The position numbers and the translations under genes were made by a program. Positions 10,809 to 23,719 of a DNA stretch of 64,000 bases are shown piece by piece (the first letter of the stretch is position 1; each line of letters opens with the position of its first letter). This DNA is from Flaccisagitta enflata (taxonomy: Eukaryota; Chaetognatha; Sagittoidea; Aphragmophora). The notes under the pieces are model-generated. The model was not told the origin of the DNA, ran no database searches, and saw only the letters and a list, made by a program, of their open reading frames with translations. The stretch is from contig OZ231128.1 in the NCBI GenBank assembly GCA_965153355.1, forward strand, positions 11,160,001 through 11,224,000. The letters run 5' to 3'.

Positions 10809-11454
10809 CAGTCCTCTTAGGCTCGAATCTAAACAGAGAGATCCATGTAAAATTCTAAGATTGTTCATTCATTAGTATTTTCATTCTTAGATTGTTCATT
10901 CATTAGTATTTTCAAACATAGGAATTTTTTAGAAGTTGTGCTGAACTAGAGACTTCAAAGATTGAGCCTGCTATGACTATAACAAGGTCATTGGACCCAA
11001 GTTGCATGTTTTGGCATCTTCATAAAAGACAGACAGACGGACTGTAATTTTCAAAATGACCTTTGAATAAGCGGTCTCCATCTCCCAGAGTATTCTTTTA
11101 TGTTCAAAAGTGTGAAAAAATTGAAAAAAATGCCTTTCAAGTTAGTTGTGACGGACGAACTAACGGAATTGGCAAACCGATGGACCAACAGATCATAAAG
11201 TGGCTTTTAGAATCATGTAACATGCGACAAAAATCCTTAGAATGGATAACATGCACTGTCACACGCATAAGCTCAAGCATCCTGAAATCGAGGCTTTTGC
11301 CATGCATCATCTTTTAGTTAGTGTCTTGATTTTACAAAAAAAGAATAATGCCCAAACCTCATTAAGAAACCATTGATAATGCAGATGGTTTACGGGCCAC
11401 TGTATTGCTCCATACCAGCACAACCAAAGCTGTGGTACAAACAAAAGAAATGAC
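10809..11454. other. Unique-looking sequence, no gene seen
   Basis: There is a short direct duplication of AGATTGTTCATTCATTAG near 10858-10906; otherwise I see no exon, RNA gene or repeat family here. Confidence 0.4.
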
Positions 11455-11700
11455 TTTTGGGCAGCAGACCCAAAGGTGTTGATGACCTATGCTTTCACAC
11501 AAGGGAATTTTCTTTCATTCTTCTTCTTCTTTTTCTTCTTCTTCTTCTTCTCCTTCTTCTTCTTCTCTTTTCTTTCCTTTTCTTTCCTTTTCTTCTCTTT
11601 TCTTTTTTTTCCTTATTTTTTCCCCCTTTTTTTTCTTTTCCCTTTTTTCCCCCTCAGGGGGCGAGGCCCCTAAAAGCGCAAGGCACCTGGGCTAAGCCCA
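11455..11700. mobile_element. Partial family C element plus pyrimidine tract
   Basis: It starts with TTTTGGGCAGCAGACCCAAA and GATGACCTATGCTTTCACAC, the left TIR of family C, and runs into a TTC/T-rich tract. No matching right end is found nearby. Confidence 0.55.
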
Positions 11701-11757
11701 TTTAGCCCTTAGGTTGATCCGGGCCAGGTTTGTAGTCATCAGTAGAAACACGCCCTG

Positions 11758-12201
<444 letters not shown>

Positions 12202-12339
12202 GCATCCCAGCTGAAGAACAACATATCGTTAAAGGTTCAGTCCACTTGCACTAAATCTTGTTTTCTCTCTCAAGCTTATTCTTTGATTATCCATCTCAGT
12301 TGATTGTCACCTAGATCACAACAAGTTACCTCACCTTGT

Positions 12340-12910
12340 TGGGTAGATTTCCTGTAGGACACATGTGTAAATTTCTAGACCTCCGTCCTTCCATCTGTCT
12401 GTCCATTGGGGATGTAGAAGCGGTCGAATTTAATGCCGCTTCCACCGCCTCCACTTCCGCTTCTGCTTCCATTTTACAGTTCAAATACTAGTAGCTATCC
12501 CATCCTCTAAATTGGAAGCGGTCAATTACTTCCACATCCCTACTGTCCATCCGTCCTTTCGTCCGGCCGTCCCCCCCTCAGAGTAGCACTCTCAGGCCTG
12601 AATTTGGCCCTCAAAGCCCTCAAATCAGTCCTCTCAGGTCTCAACATTGCCCTCAAAACCTCGAACCAACTCTCCAAGCTTCAAATCTGCTCTCAAGACC
12701 TCAAATCAGCCCTCCAGTCTTCAAATCAGCTCTCCAGGCTTCGAATCTACCCTCAAGGCCTCAATCCTGCCACTCAGACCTCAAATCTGCTTTTCAGCCC
12801 TAAAATCTGCCTTCTAGACCTCAAATCTGCCATCAATAACCTCAATCAGTCTTCTCAGGCCCCCTCAGGATGTCTGGAAATTCACCCCTGTGTCCAACAA
12901 GATATTGTGC
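12340..12910. repeat. CCTCAAATCAGCCCTC repeat cluster
   Basis: About a dozen 18-22-bp units on CCTCAAATCTGCCCTC are bracketed by TCCTGTAGGACACATGTG (about 12350) and the inverse-like CCCCTGTGTCCAACAAGA (about 12886). It looks like the same type of bracketed array as at 7130-7560 and 40054-40340. Confidence 0.65.
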
Positions 12911-13689
12911 GTGTAGGTGTGTGAATGCATGGCCAGAGTGGTTGGGGGTGAGGTTGGGGTAAGGCTGGGGGTTGGATGTTGTCCGCAACGATATTGTGAC
13001 CCCGCGGCACTTGGAGGTTGAAGAAAATCATTTCACAAAAGTGGGAATGTAGAATCCGTTGAAGTGGGAATTCCCACTTCAGTGGATTGAAAATTTACCC
13101 TAATATTTCCAAAGAGGATTTGCACTTCAGTGACTAGATCGCGGAATGTTTGGACGACGCAAAAAAATTCTGTTTAAAGACGCATATACTTGTTTTCTTC
13201 GCAATTGAAAGCCTAATCAGTAACAATTATCTTCAACATCGATAATCATCCATAATGTCGATATCGTCGATTTAACCACTTTTTCATCATTCCTTCCAAT
13301 CCAACCTTCTTAATTGCGGACACGCAACGCTAAAAGAGGGTTTGTCCTTCCGTCGGTCTGTCCGTCGGTCCGTCGATCAGTCCGCAACGATATTGTGACC
13401 CGCGTCACTTGTTGTCAAGTTTTCTTCGTTGTCGACTAGTGCGGAAGCCAGTCTGCAATTGTTATAAGGTGGCTTGGGAGGGATTCAGTGTCGTAACTAG
13501 TAATCAGACGATTTCTTTCCTCGTCAGGATGGGATTTGAGGTGTTTAGTAAAAAAGTGGTTTGTAAGGGATATAGTGGTGTTCTTGACTCGCCTTTTACA
13601 TCACTGCCCCTGCCCATCCGTCCGCGAATAAGGTTGCCGTGTACCTGGCCTTGTTTTTATCTGTTTTCTTTCCCTGGCAAGAGGGGAAA
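12911..13689. other. Repeat fragments, no gene
   Basis: It contains pieces of the SINE-like family B (CGCAACGATATTGTGACCC at about 12986 and 13382) and a CCGTCGGTCTGTCCGTCGG run. No exon is recognised. Confidence 0.45.
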
Positions 13690-13830
13690 TAAAAGAAGAA
13701 GAAGAAAAGGGAGAAGAAGAAGAAGAAAAGGAAGAAGAAGAAGAAGAAGAAGAAGAAGAAGAAGAAGAGGAAGAGGAAGAAGAAGAAGAAGTGGAAGAAG
13801 AAGAAGAGGAAGAGGAAGAAGAAGAAGAAA
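13690..13830. repeat. (GAA/GAG)n purine tract
   Basis: About 140 bp of AAG/GAG triplets. Lys/Arg- and Ser-rich frames across it are not genes. Confidence 0.95.
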
Positions 13831-13870
13831 ATTTCACGTTCCGGATCTTCGGACCTTCCTTCACACCTTA

Positions 13871-14107
13871 TAGAGTCGCTTAGCCAGCGACTAAAAAGAA
13901 CAAGGCCGGATACACGGCTACCCCAGTCGCGTGCGGGTGGGCAGGGGCTGTAATTGAGGTCACGAGATCATTTTGACAGGAGCAGTGAGGCCAAAAACTG
14001 CAAAACCCCAAAAAAAGTAAAGTGTGACGGACGGACGGACGGACTGACGGACCGATGGACGGACCGACAAAGCGGGTTGTAGAGTCGCGTAGCATGCGAC
14101 TAAAAAG
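13871..14107 (-). mobile_element. SINE-like repeat A, reverse copy
   Basis: It runs from CAAGGCCGGATACACGGC to GTCGCGTAGCATGCGACTAA and ends in A-rich sequence. A short extra hairpin fragment (AGAGTCGCTTAGCCAGCGAC) directly precedes it at 13873-13893. Confidence 0.75.
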
Positions 14108-14199
14108 AGGAGACAAAGATATAGAAACAGAAAAACAAAGAAATAGAAACATAAAAACAAAGAAATAGAAACAGAAAAAGAAAATAAAGAAGAAAATGG

Positions 14200-14334
<135 letters not shown>

Positions 14335-14787
14335 ATAAAGTCAATGAAAAAAAAACCCGCCCATTTTGATTGTGATCAATGAGATGATTGATTAATCTCC
14401 TTCATAGTAAATACTTTTGAATTGCGCTTACTTCTGTTTGTTTGATTATGTCGTATTTGAAGAATATACGATCGATCATTATGTCTTTCTAGTCGCTTTT
14501 TAGGCGACTCCATCAGAGTGCGGTCGATGGTTGGTCCGTAGGCCCGAAGGTCCGTCCGCAATGCGCGTGTCGGTTACGCTTAGCAGGGATTGACCAAAGT
14601 TGTCAAACCCCCAATCGCAGTATGAGCGCATGTTGATATGTGTGAATTAAAACAAATTGCGAAGTTTCATGACCCTCAGTGACCAAAAACCATCGGCAGC
14701 GGGCTTATTTTTGTCAAAAACGTGCAGAACATCTTTTTCATCATTTCTTTCTAATTGCAATCACGAAGTTCTTCAAAGCAGTAAACA

Positions 14788-15030
14788 AGTGACGTGGGGT
14801 CACATTATCGTCACGGATGGGTGGGCAGGGGCACCCAACCCCCATCAACACCCAGCGCCTACTCCCTCCAACTAATAGTACACACACCAAAAGAGCCTCT
14901 GAGACATTCATTTTCCGACTTTTTGACCTGTGCGTTACGGACTGACAGACCATTGGACGGACAAAGTCTCTTATGAAGTTGCATGTTTGTATATACGGCT
15001 ACCAAAGTCGCGTTTGGTTGGGCAGGGGCA
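14788..15030 (-). mobile_element. SINE-like repeat B
   Basis: It carries GTGACGTGGGGTCACATTAT, GGATGGGTGGGCAGGGGC and GGACGGACAAAGTCTC, the order seen at 25262-25441, 28657-28888 and 62268-62486. A piece of family A (GGCTACCAAAGTCGCG) is joined at its right end. Confidence 0.6.
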
Positions 15031-15366
15031 GTGATGAAAAGGCTAACCCAAGGCCAAGCTATTGGTTAGGAGTAGTAATGCAAAAACCGCACCTAAACGC
15101 CAAAAAAACTGATGGTGATGGACGGAAGGATGGATAGATGGACGGCCGGCCGGACAGATGGACGGAGGGATGGACTGAACGGGCAGATGCCAGATGCCAG
15201 ATGCCAGATGGAGAAACTGAGAAACGGAACGACCGACATAGCGGGTTATAAAGTTGTATGCACGCGACAAAAAATGGGGTTTAATCCTCAAAAAATCTCA
15301 AAGGTACATAGACGTAGAATAACATGTATCTGGGTCAAGCAAATAAAAAATGATCTGTGAACTGCC

Positions 15367-15801
15367 AAATGTAGCTATGTACAGACAGGACCCTAATAAG
15401 AGCGGATGTGGGACCCTAAGCGTTACATGCCCCCCCCCCTACGGCTCACATGTTTCATAGATTACCACAATTTCAGTGGCGGTTGACACTTTAGGTGGAT
15501 AGAAATGGCGCCTCCGTAGCGATTTTTCAATTTCCACTCTGAACCCCCTCAAACCACCCCTAAAGCCCAAAAATCAATTTATTTTTTACATTTGAATTTT
15601 GATATAAAATTGGCCCGTTGGGAGGGTTAAAGGTGGAAATTGAAAAATCGCCACAACGGCGCCAATTGTATCCACCCAAGGTGTCAACCGCCACTGCAAG
15701 TGAGGAAATTGAATGAACAATGTGAGCTGTAGGGGGGGGGCATGTAACAATTGGGTCCCGCCTCCGCTGTTATTAGGGTCCCGTCTGTAGTTGCTACATT
15801 T
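15367..15801. mobile_element. Palindromic MITE, 435 bp
   Basis: The arms run from AAATGTAGCTATGTACAGAC to the inverse GTCTGTAGTTGCTACATTT. Paired inner words include CAGTGGCGGTTGACAC with GTGTCAACCGCCACTG, and GATTTTTCAATTTCCAC with GTGGAAATTGAAAAATC. Arms are about 185 bp with a short centre. There is no coding content and no obvious target duplication. Confidence 0.85.
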
Positions 15802-15839
15802 CAGTCGCATGCACGCGACTCTACAACCCGCTATGTCTG

Positions 15840-16180
15840 TCGGTCAGTCCGCACTTTGGGCGGTTTTGGCATACTAGAGACATTATATACCCAACCACCA
15901 CCCAAAACCCCCAAATCACCATCACTGACACCCCTAAAACCACCCAAACATCTAAATCACCAACACTATGAGTGGTTTTGGCATGCTAGTGGCGTTATGT
16001 ACCCAACCATGGCGTTATGTACCCAACCATGTACCCAACCATGGTTGATTAACCACCACCCAGAACCCCCAAATCACCATCACCGACCCCCCAAAAACCA
16101 CCCAAACACCTAAATCACCAACACTATTGGTGGTTTTGGTATACTAGAGGTGTTATGTACCCAACCACCACCCAAAGCAA
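15840..16180. repeat. About 125-bp tandem repeat, three copies
   Basis: Units share GGTTTTGGCATACTAGAG, TTATGTACCCAACCACCACC and AAACACCTAAATCACCAACA. An internal GGCGTTATGTACCCAACC word is duplicated in the second copy. Confidence 0.85.
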
Positions 16181-16314
16181 GGACAAGAATAAAAAGATTG
16201 AAGGAGGATTGGGAAAATAAGTTCAGTTTTTCGAGAGAAATAATGTCGATCAAACAGTGTATCACGGGTCAGTGGACAACTGAATGCAAGAATAAATTAA
16301 CAATGAATGAGAGT

Positions 16315-16612
16315 TTATGAATAATGAATATATAATGAATGAGTGTGAATGTTATGAATCAATAAGCATGGTGAATGAATGAATGCAATGAATGAATGAA
16401 TGAATGAATGAATGAATAAATGAATGAATGAATGAATGCAATGAATGTTGTCAAATGAATGAAGAATGAGAGAATGAATGAATGACTGAATGAATGAATG
16501 GATGAATGAATGAATGGATGAATAAATGAATGAATGAATGAATGAATGAATAAATGAATGAATGAATGAATGAATGAATGAATGAATGAATGAATGAATG
16601 AGATGAGATGAA
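16315..16612. repeat. (GAAT)n microsatellite
   Basis: About 300 bp dominated by GAAT tetramers with small interruptions. Confidence 0.95.
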
Positions 16613-16755
16613 GAATGATTTGAATTTCCTGCACTAGAAATTTCTAGTGATTTTGGTCGATTTCATTGATTTTTTCACTTGAGTTGAACAAACCAAAGGT
16701 CTAACGGACGGAGTCACTGACAGCCTCTTTTGTTGATGCAATTAAAGATGAAAAA

Positions 16756-16963
16756 AGGCCGGATACACGGCTACCCTAGTCGTGTGCGTGTGGGCTGGGG
16801 CATTGATAGATAAGGTTACTGGGGCATTTGGGCAGGAGCAGTTAGCTCAAAATGATAAAAGACACTAAAAAAGTAAAAAGGGCACCAACCAACCAACAGA
16901 TCGACCAGCCAACGAACGGACAGACAAAGCGGGGTAAACAGTCGCGTAGCACGAGTCTAAAAA
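16756..16963 (-). mobile_element. SINE-like repeat A
   Basis: It starts AAGGCCGGATACACGGCTAC and ends GTCGCGTAGCACGAGTCTAA. The 3' hairpin is slightly mutated here. Confidence 0.75.
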
Positions 16964-17202
16964 TGCTTAGATGTAACGTGAAGAACAACTAAAAGATAAA
17001 AAATGCAAAAAGAGTTAACTGAATGTAAATATGATAGTATTTACTTTAATTTTTATCATAAATATGCTCGCTGCCGATGGTTTGAGGTCTCTGACGCTTA
17101 TGAAATTTTTTCCCGAGGCCTCTGCCACACATATACACATTCTTGCATACTGCGATGAGCGGTGCTTTGACTTTGGTCCATGGCTTCTAAGCGTAGTGTC
17201 GG

Positions 17203-18162
17203 TGTAAGCGGGAAAACCACCCTCGTGATCATCCCCGCTTACGTGGATATTGGCTTCGCATACTCACTGATGCGAATGGATATCTTCTCAGCTGTGCCTT
17301 TATTTGCGAATGTATTCCCAGAGTTTGTGGGCCATATGATGACAGTTCTAGGCCAGATCGTTTATGATGTTAGTCTCGATCAGAAGGTTCACAGCGTGTA
17401 TCCTCGATCTAATCCTTTCTCTATCTGCATGGAATGATATGTATATAATGAATATAAAGGCGGCGCCACAGACAGGCTATTCCCTGAGTAAAGTCTGATA
17501 CCTCTGGAGATCTTATGTTGGGACGAAACTCACTAAAACAAGACAAGAGGATAAAAGATAAAAGAAGTAACGGTTCTCACGACCTTACAGGGGGTCAATC
17601 GATACAACCGCGCGTCCCTACCACCCGGGAAAAGCCAAGGATCCTTTTGGACAACTCCCGAGACGCTTTAGTACTTAAACAGAGTTATGCGCCAAATTGC
17701 GGCGTCAGACAGTCGTTGCCCAACAGACGGATCGATACTCTCTTGCTTTGCCGTCTCTCTCGCCAGGCAATATCACGTTGCGGCAACCGCACAATGCCTC
17801 GAATATGGCTCAATCTATTGGCTCAGACCACCCTACTCCACACTTTGGAGGTGTATGGACAAGTCCTAGCTGGTTCTTAAAAAGCGATGCACCAATTGTA
17901 AGCGGGAAAACCACCCTCGTGATCATCCCCGCTTACGTGGATATTGGCTTCGCATACTCACTGATGCGAATGGATATCTTCTCAGCTGTGCCTTTATTTG
18001 CGAATGTATTCCCAGAGTTTGTGGGCCATATGATGACAGTTCTAGGCCAGATCGTTTATGATGTTAGTCTCGATCAGAAGGTTCACAGCGTGTATCCTCG
18101 ATCTAATCCTTTCTCTATCTGCATGGAATGATATGAATATAATGAATATAAAGGCGGCGCCA
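17203..18162 (+). mobile_element. Miniature LTR element (TRIM-like)
   Basis: Two 266-bp direct repeats, 17203-17468 and 17897-18162, differ at only one position I could see (ATATGTATAT versus ATATGAATAT). Both begin TGTAAGCGGG and end GGCGGCGCCA, the TG...CA form of long terminal repeats, and bracket only 428 bp. The internal part has an open frame of 121 codons (17515-17880, ATG) that I do not recognise, and no gag or pol motif. Each repeat is itself open for about 80 codons. No clear target duplication (GTCGG versus GACTT) or primer-binding site was found. The near identity suggests recent insertion or gene conversion. Confidence 0.75.
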
Positions 18163-18474
18163 GACTTGTAGTCCAGATATACGAAACCCCAACAAATTCT
18201 CAGATCTGTATGAGAAGAGAGACTGTTGAGGGATATTGCAAATTCACCAAAGAAATATGTGCGCCATGAGAAATGCTTTTATTTGTAAACAAACAACGAT
18301 CAAGAATGAGAAAGTAGTACAATACCTGAAACTAAATATGTCACAAATAGTGACTGAAAACATAAGATAAACGTCGTCGTGATTCTACAAATCCCGCCTC
18401 CTACATCGGTCCGTCTGTCCATCCATCGATAACCAAAACAAAATGTGAGCGTTCTTTGTTGCTATTCCGCTTCT

Positions 18475-19092
18475 CACAGTGGGCCTTAATTGGATATGGG
18501 TTCAAAAAAATCCTCAGCAATAGTGATTAGTATAAATAAGTATATTTCATAGTGACAAATCAATACTGATCCTTTAAAAAAAATTTCCCTTGAAGATTTT
18601 TGCAGAAATCACTAAAATGTGTCCATTATCTTATATATTCATGGACAGATCTTAATGATCTATCAATTTTGAAATTCTGATTCAAGATTCATATTCCTGG
18701 TAAAATTTCCAATCATTTGATAGGTGACACTATATATTTTCATATAAAAATAAAATTTTCATTTTCTATATCACCGTTACAAAAATATAACGATGGCGTA
18801 AAATATAAATTTTTTATTTTTACATGAAAGTATACAGTGTGACCTATCAAATGATTGGAAATTTTACCAGGAATATGAATCTTAAATCAGAATTTCAAAA
18901 TTGATGGATCATTGAGATCTATGTATAAATATATAAGAAAATCGATATATTTTAGTGATTTTTGCAAAAATTTTCAAGGGAAATTTTTTTTTAAGGGTCA
19001 ATATCAATTCTTCACTACAAAATGTACATATTTATACAGGTCACTACTGCTGAGGATTTTTTTGAACCCATATCTAATTAAGGCCCACTGTG
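18475..19092. mobile_element. Near-perfect 618-bp palindrome with CACAGTG ends and TTCT duplication
   Basis: It begins CACAGTGGGCCTTAA and ends TTAAGGCCCACTGTG, with arms of about 290 bp pairing almost throughout (for example ATCAAATGATTGGAAATTTT against its inverse). The flanks carry TTCT on both sides (18471-18474 and 19093-19096). The centre near 18783 has an imperfect CACCGTTA / TAACGATGG pair. There is no coding frame. It is a foldback or long-TIR non-autonomous transposon. Termini starting CAC and a 4-bp duplication would fit Chapaev-type (CMC) elements. Confidence 0.88.
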
Positions 19093-19096
19093 TTCT

Positions 19097-20530
19097 GCCC
19101 ACCCGTCGACGCGACTAGGGGAGGGAGGAGTGTACACACTGCCTTGTTTTCCTTGGCCACAGAATCTGATGAAAACGGCCATTGGCTAGATTTCATTTCC
19201 CCGCCAACCCCTGCTACCACTCCCGTTCCTCCTTCTCCTCCTCCTCCTCCTCCTTTATTATTCGCCGCATTCAATCTTAGATGTCATTATTTTCGCGAAT
19301 ATTCGCCCATATCATATCATATTATGGGTCAGTCTTCACATCTCCACTCTATCATAGAATTTTTTTTCTGCTTGTCAGTTTTATGCTGACGACTCAATTT
19401 GGAATCGACCATCTAAAATTTGACCGTTGCCCCCCGTATGCGCCTATCTGTTGCTCCCCCGTTTGGCAGTCGTGTGTACGCGTGTACGCCTATCTGTTGC
19501 TTTACAGCAGTAACAGCACACATTGTCTTAACTTGTCCAAAAAGGACAGTACTCTTCTTTTGTTCCGCTATTTTGTATAAGGTGAAGAGATACTACCAAC
19601 TTTTGTTATGTTAAGCACCTATACGAATGGGCAGGGGCGTACAACCCCTCCACACTGGCCGCAATTCACTACCTATCAAGTTCTTAGGCCTATCTAAACT
19701 ATATCCACCCATAAGGCCATAACCACCACGAGGCCTCTAGATTTTGGAGCAGCGAGCAACGCCGCTTCTCGGCAGGGAAAGGGAGATGTCGGCAGGTCCC
19801 AATGATAGTAGGAGGAGAAGAAAAAGAAGAAGAAGAAGAAGAAGAAGAAGAAGAAGAAGAAGAAGAAGAAGAAGAAGAAGAAGAAGAAGAAGAAGAAGAA
19901 TAGTAAAGCGTTAGATGGTCATGGTACCGTGCCCTGCCTTAGAGGCTGCAGCTGAGGGGTCCCTCCGGGGTCGATGACCTGCCACACGGGGCTCCCTCCT
20001 TTCCTACGTCCCTCGTCTCAGGCCCACCCAGTTTGAGGCCCAAATCCCAGTGTTGAGGCCAAATCCCAGCCTCAAAACTCAGCCTCTAGCCTCAAATCCC
20101 AGCCTGGAGGCTGAGATTTGGGCCTCAAAGCTGGGATCTTAACTGAAATTGGGGCCTCCAGGCTAGGATTTGGGCCTTGAGGCTAGGATTTGGGCCTTGA
20201 GGCTGGGATTTGGGCCTCAAGACTGGGATTTGGGCATCAAGACCGGAATTTGGGCCTCAAGACTGGGATTTGAGGGGGGGGGGGGACGGAGAAGAAGAAG
20301 AAGAAGAAGGAGGAGGAGAAAATCCCCCATATGTGTGAAAGCACAGGTCATCGACCCCTTCGGGGCCGCTGCCCAAAAACGAAGAAGGAAAAAGCAAGAA
20401 AAGAAACAGAAAAAGAAGGAGAAGATCGGAATGGAGATGATGGTGATTGCAGTCAGCAACTCGTTATTGATATTATTTACATATTGTAGTTTTATGATTA
20501 CTGCTCTTGCATAACTTAGTTGATTTGGAA
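19097..20530. other. Repeat-rich intergenic stretch
   Basis: It holds an AAG microsatellite (about 19806-19901), 20-bp GAGGCTGGGATTTGGGCCT units (about 20030-20270) and a family C right end (20318-20379, GGTCATCGACCCCTTCGGGG). I see no gene. Confidence 0.6.
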
Positions 20531-22380
20531 AACTGTGAGTTTGAATTTAAGATAAAATAACAACTGAGTTCTTCATGTTGTGAACTGAAAAAAAAGAAAA
20601 ACTTAATTGCATGTAAAAATTATAAACATCGTCATGTGTTTCATGAAGCAACCCGCCAAAAAATGGATATCGATGATACAAGTAATGAAAAAATCCTATC
20701 ATTGTAGAAATAATGAGAGTCTTCCACTTTTAAACACCACGGTGGAGCTGAGAGCCATCTTTGGTTTTGCTGGGATTTGTGGGCAGTGGTTAGGCCCAAA
20801 TTGACTAACCAGCGATATTTGCAATGGAAAGAAAACCCTTCCTTCAATCCACTGACCCCCACCCTCAAGTTAGTCAGCGTTCAGGGGAAGAGTTTTGCTT
20901 CTCGGCAGAAAAGAACAATCAAGATGCCTGTCCACCAGCTTCCAACATCACACTAGCCCCAATCCACCACCTATCAAGCTCATAGGCCTATCCTAACGAT
21001 ATACACCCATAACCACCACCTTCCACCATATTAGATATTAGGATAAAAGGAAGATCTCTCCTACACAGTACATACACACACACTTTTCGACTCGATCATC
21101 ACGGGTCAACGGACGGACAAAGCCTCTTTAATTTGGAGTCACCTATCCACCGGAAAAATGGATCTACAGTTCTTTTGACAAACTGACATTTATTGGAGAA
21201 AAGTCGAATTATGTAATTCGACCTTTTTGAACGGAAGGGAAAAAATTGGGTTTTTCATTTTCAATTTGAGGCACTTTGGAAGTTATTTCCAGTCTGGAAG
21301 TAGAAATTTTTGGAAATTCAATTGAGAAAGAGCTAATTTTTTTCCTTCAAATGGCACCAACCAGATGTCTGTAGGATTAATATTTTTTTAGTTATAAGTT
21401 TTTAAATTTTTTTATTTTTTCTTATATTTTTTGCATTTTCCCTTTGAAAAAAAAGATATTGAGTTAGGTATACATTGAAGCAGGCCTGTATATTCTTGAA
21501 AAAAATCAAAGGGTCTGGAGATGGGGAAAGAAATCAAAAGGGGAAAAAACAGAAAAAAGGGAAATTTGGGGAAAATATAAATTTTGACAGTACCAAATCA
21601 TAAAACTCGATTAGTAAAACACAGTTTAGCACTATTTAAACCTTTACTACATAGTTTTATTGCTATATGGGGAAGAAAATCATGGATATAAAAACACGAT
21701 GCAATGCGTCGCGGGGAAGAAAATCAAAGGCAAGGGGCGGGGAATCAAAAGCGACTCAATAATATACACCCCTGCATTGAAGTGTCCCAGAGGATAGCTA
21801 TGCATGTTAGCAACAAAAGGAGTGTACCAGTGAAAGTTGGAAAACTACAAGTTCACCAATATAGCCAAAAATTGACTTTTGTATAAAAAATTTCCTGTTA
21901 GACAGATTTGACCGACCTTGCCAGCAAGAACAGCGGTGATGCAGCTTGAAATTGGGACATTGAATTGAATTGATAGAAACAAGAGAAAAAAAAACTTGGC
22001 ACAAAGAAAAATATCAGGTTTACGACTTTTTTCCGGTCAGCGATAGCTGCCTTTGTTGGTACACTTTTTTTTGTAAGAGACCAGTTTATAAGAGACATGA
22101 GCCTTAGATCTGCCAGAATTTAAGAACAAAATAAGAGAATGCCCAGGCTGAAATTAAGAACACTTTAAGAGAATTTCAGGCTGAAAATGGCTAAAAATTG
22201 AAGAACGCATAGGCTGATTTCAAAAAAGTTGTCTCTTACACACAAAAAAGTGTAGTCCGTACATTGTGCGTGCGACCTTCCGTACTGACTAGCCATAATC
22301 TCAACACTGACTCCATAGGTAGCTGATGGGGCAAATCATAATGCTCACTCGTACGTTCACTCACTCACTCACACACTTAC
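20531..22380. other. AT-rich sequence, no gene seen
   Basis: Apart from a SINE-like B fragment near 21100-21125, nothing here matches a coding exon, RNA gene or repeat family known from this window. Confidence 0.4.
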
Positions 22381-22537
22381 TCACTCACTCGTAAGTTCAT
22401 GGACATGCCTCGAATAATTTCTAATGAAACGAAAGCATATCTGATTGAAATTGAAGGTCTAATCTTGCGAAAATATCCATTCACTTTTTATTCTCATTAC
22501 TGTCATGAGACGCCCCCCTGTACCATACCCCCATCTC

Positions 22538-22539
<2 letters not shown>

Positions 22540-22613
<74 letters not shown>

Positions 22614-22637
22614 TTCAACGCGGTGAACGAAACCGAG

Positions 22638-22684
<47 letters not shown>

Positions 22685-22697
22685 AGAGAGAGAGAAG

Positions 22698-22754
<57 letters not shown>

Positions 22755-22860
22755 CACACAGACACTCTTACAAACAAACACACACATGAACACTGACAGA
22801 CAGACAGTCAGACAGACAGACAAAGGAGAGAGAGAGAGAGAGAGACAAACCAACGCTTGC
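22540..22860. repeat. (CT)n followed by (GA)n, hairpin-forming
   Basis: A CT tract (22540-22616) is separated by about 20 bp from a complementary GA tract (22636-22752), followed by CAGACAGA-type repeats. A transcript could fold into a long CU:GA hairpin. Confidence 0.9.
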
Positions 22861-23719
22861 GCTCGTTCATCTGCAGAAACAAAAAAAAACTGTTGCTCTA
22901 AGTTCAATCACAAATGAAAGGAACAGCAACAACCACAGTTAACACAAATGCGCATCATCACTTCGTCGTTAACAATCAAAATGAGCAAACAGTTTCATCT
23001 GTTGATATTGACATATTTTAAATATAATATATAGATATTATATATTTACAGAGGATCGCTCTCCACACTTGTTGAATAAGTTATTTCTAAACAATTTTCT
23101 GCAAGCCAGAAAAAAAACGGCATATTTTTGCTCTTGATTAACTTGTTGCGTCCATATTCCAAAGATTACCAGCCGCAGTGCATAGGTGGATTGAGTGGAA
23201 TAGAGTGGCGTTTGGTGAATTTTGTTTTCTTTTTTGCTTTTGTGGTGGGAATTGATAGACTGTGCAGGGTGGTCAAAAACCATCGTTTATCCATACCCAC
23301 TTGAGTAAGTATGGGTGCTAGGCGTTGGACATAAGCGTGCACCTACATATCGCCCATTTCCACCGAGGCTTATCTCAGTGGCTACAAATACAAATCAGTT
23401 GAGTCGATCAACTTTCCCCAAAGCTTTTAAAAATGTCACTTTTGGTCTGTCCGTCCATCCATCCGGATTTTGGTCTTTTCTAATTTGGTTGGAAAACATA
23501 GGTAAATCTACCGTAAATTTACCGTGAATTTACCGTATAAAGGACAGATTTTCAAAATTTATTCAGTAACTGAACTTTTTTAAAACGCGTCATCGCATAT
23601 AAAGGGAAAGTCTGCTGTCCGTCGGCTCGTCGTGCCGTGTGTCGGTTTGTTTAGCGGCGTTCTCGACTTGGAAGTCCGATCTTCATTTCAACCTCTTTCA
23701 CTATTTTCTCAAAAGCACC
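22861..23719. other. Intergenic, no gene seen
   Basis: Unique AT-rich sequence. GTAAATTTACCGT-like words repeat at about 23500-23540. No exon is recognised. Confidence 0.4.

Noticed and set aside
17203-17437. An 85-residue protein encoded by the direct repeat
   Set aside because: The identical frame occurs in both LTR-like copies, has no recognisable domain, and is better explained as chance openness of a 266-bp repeat.
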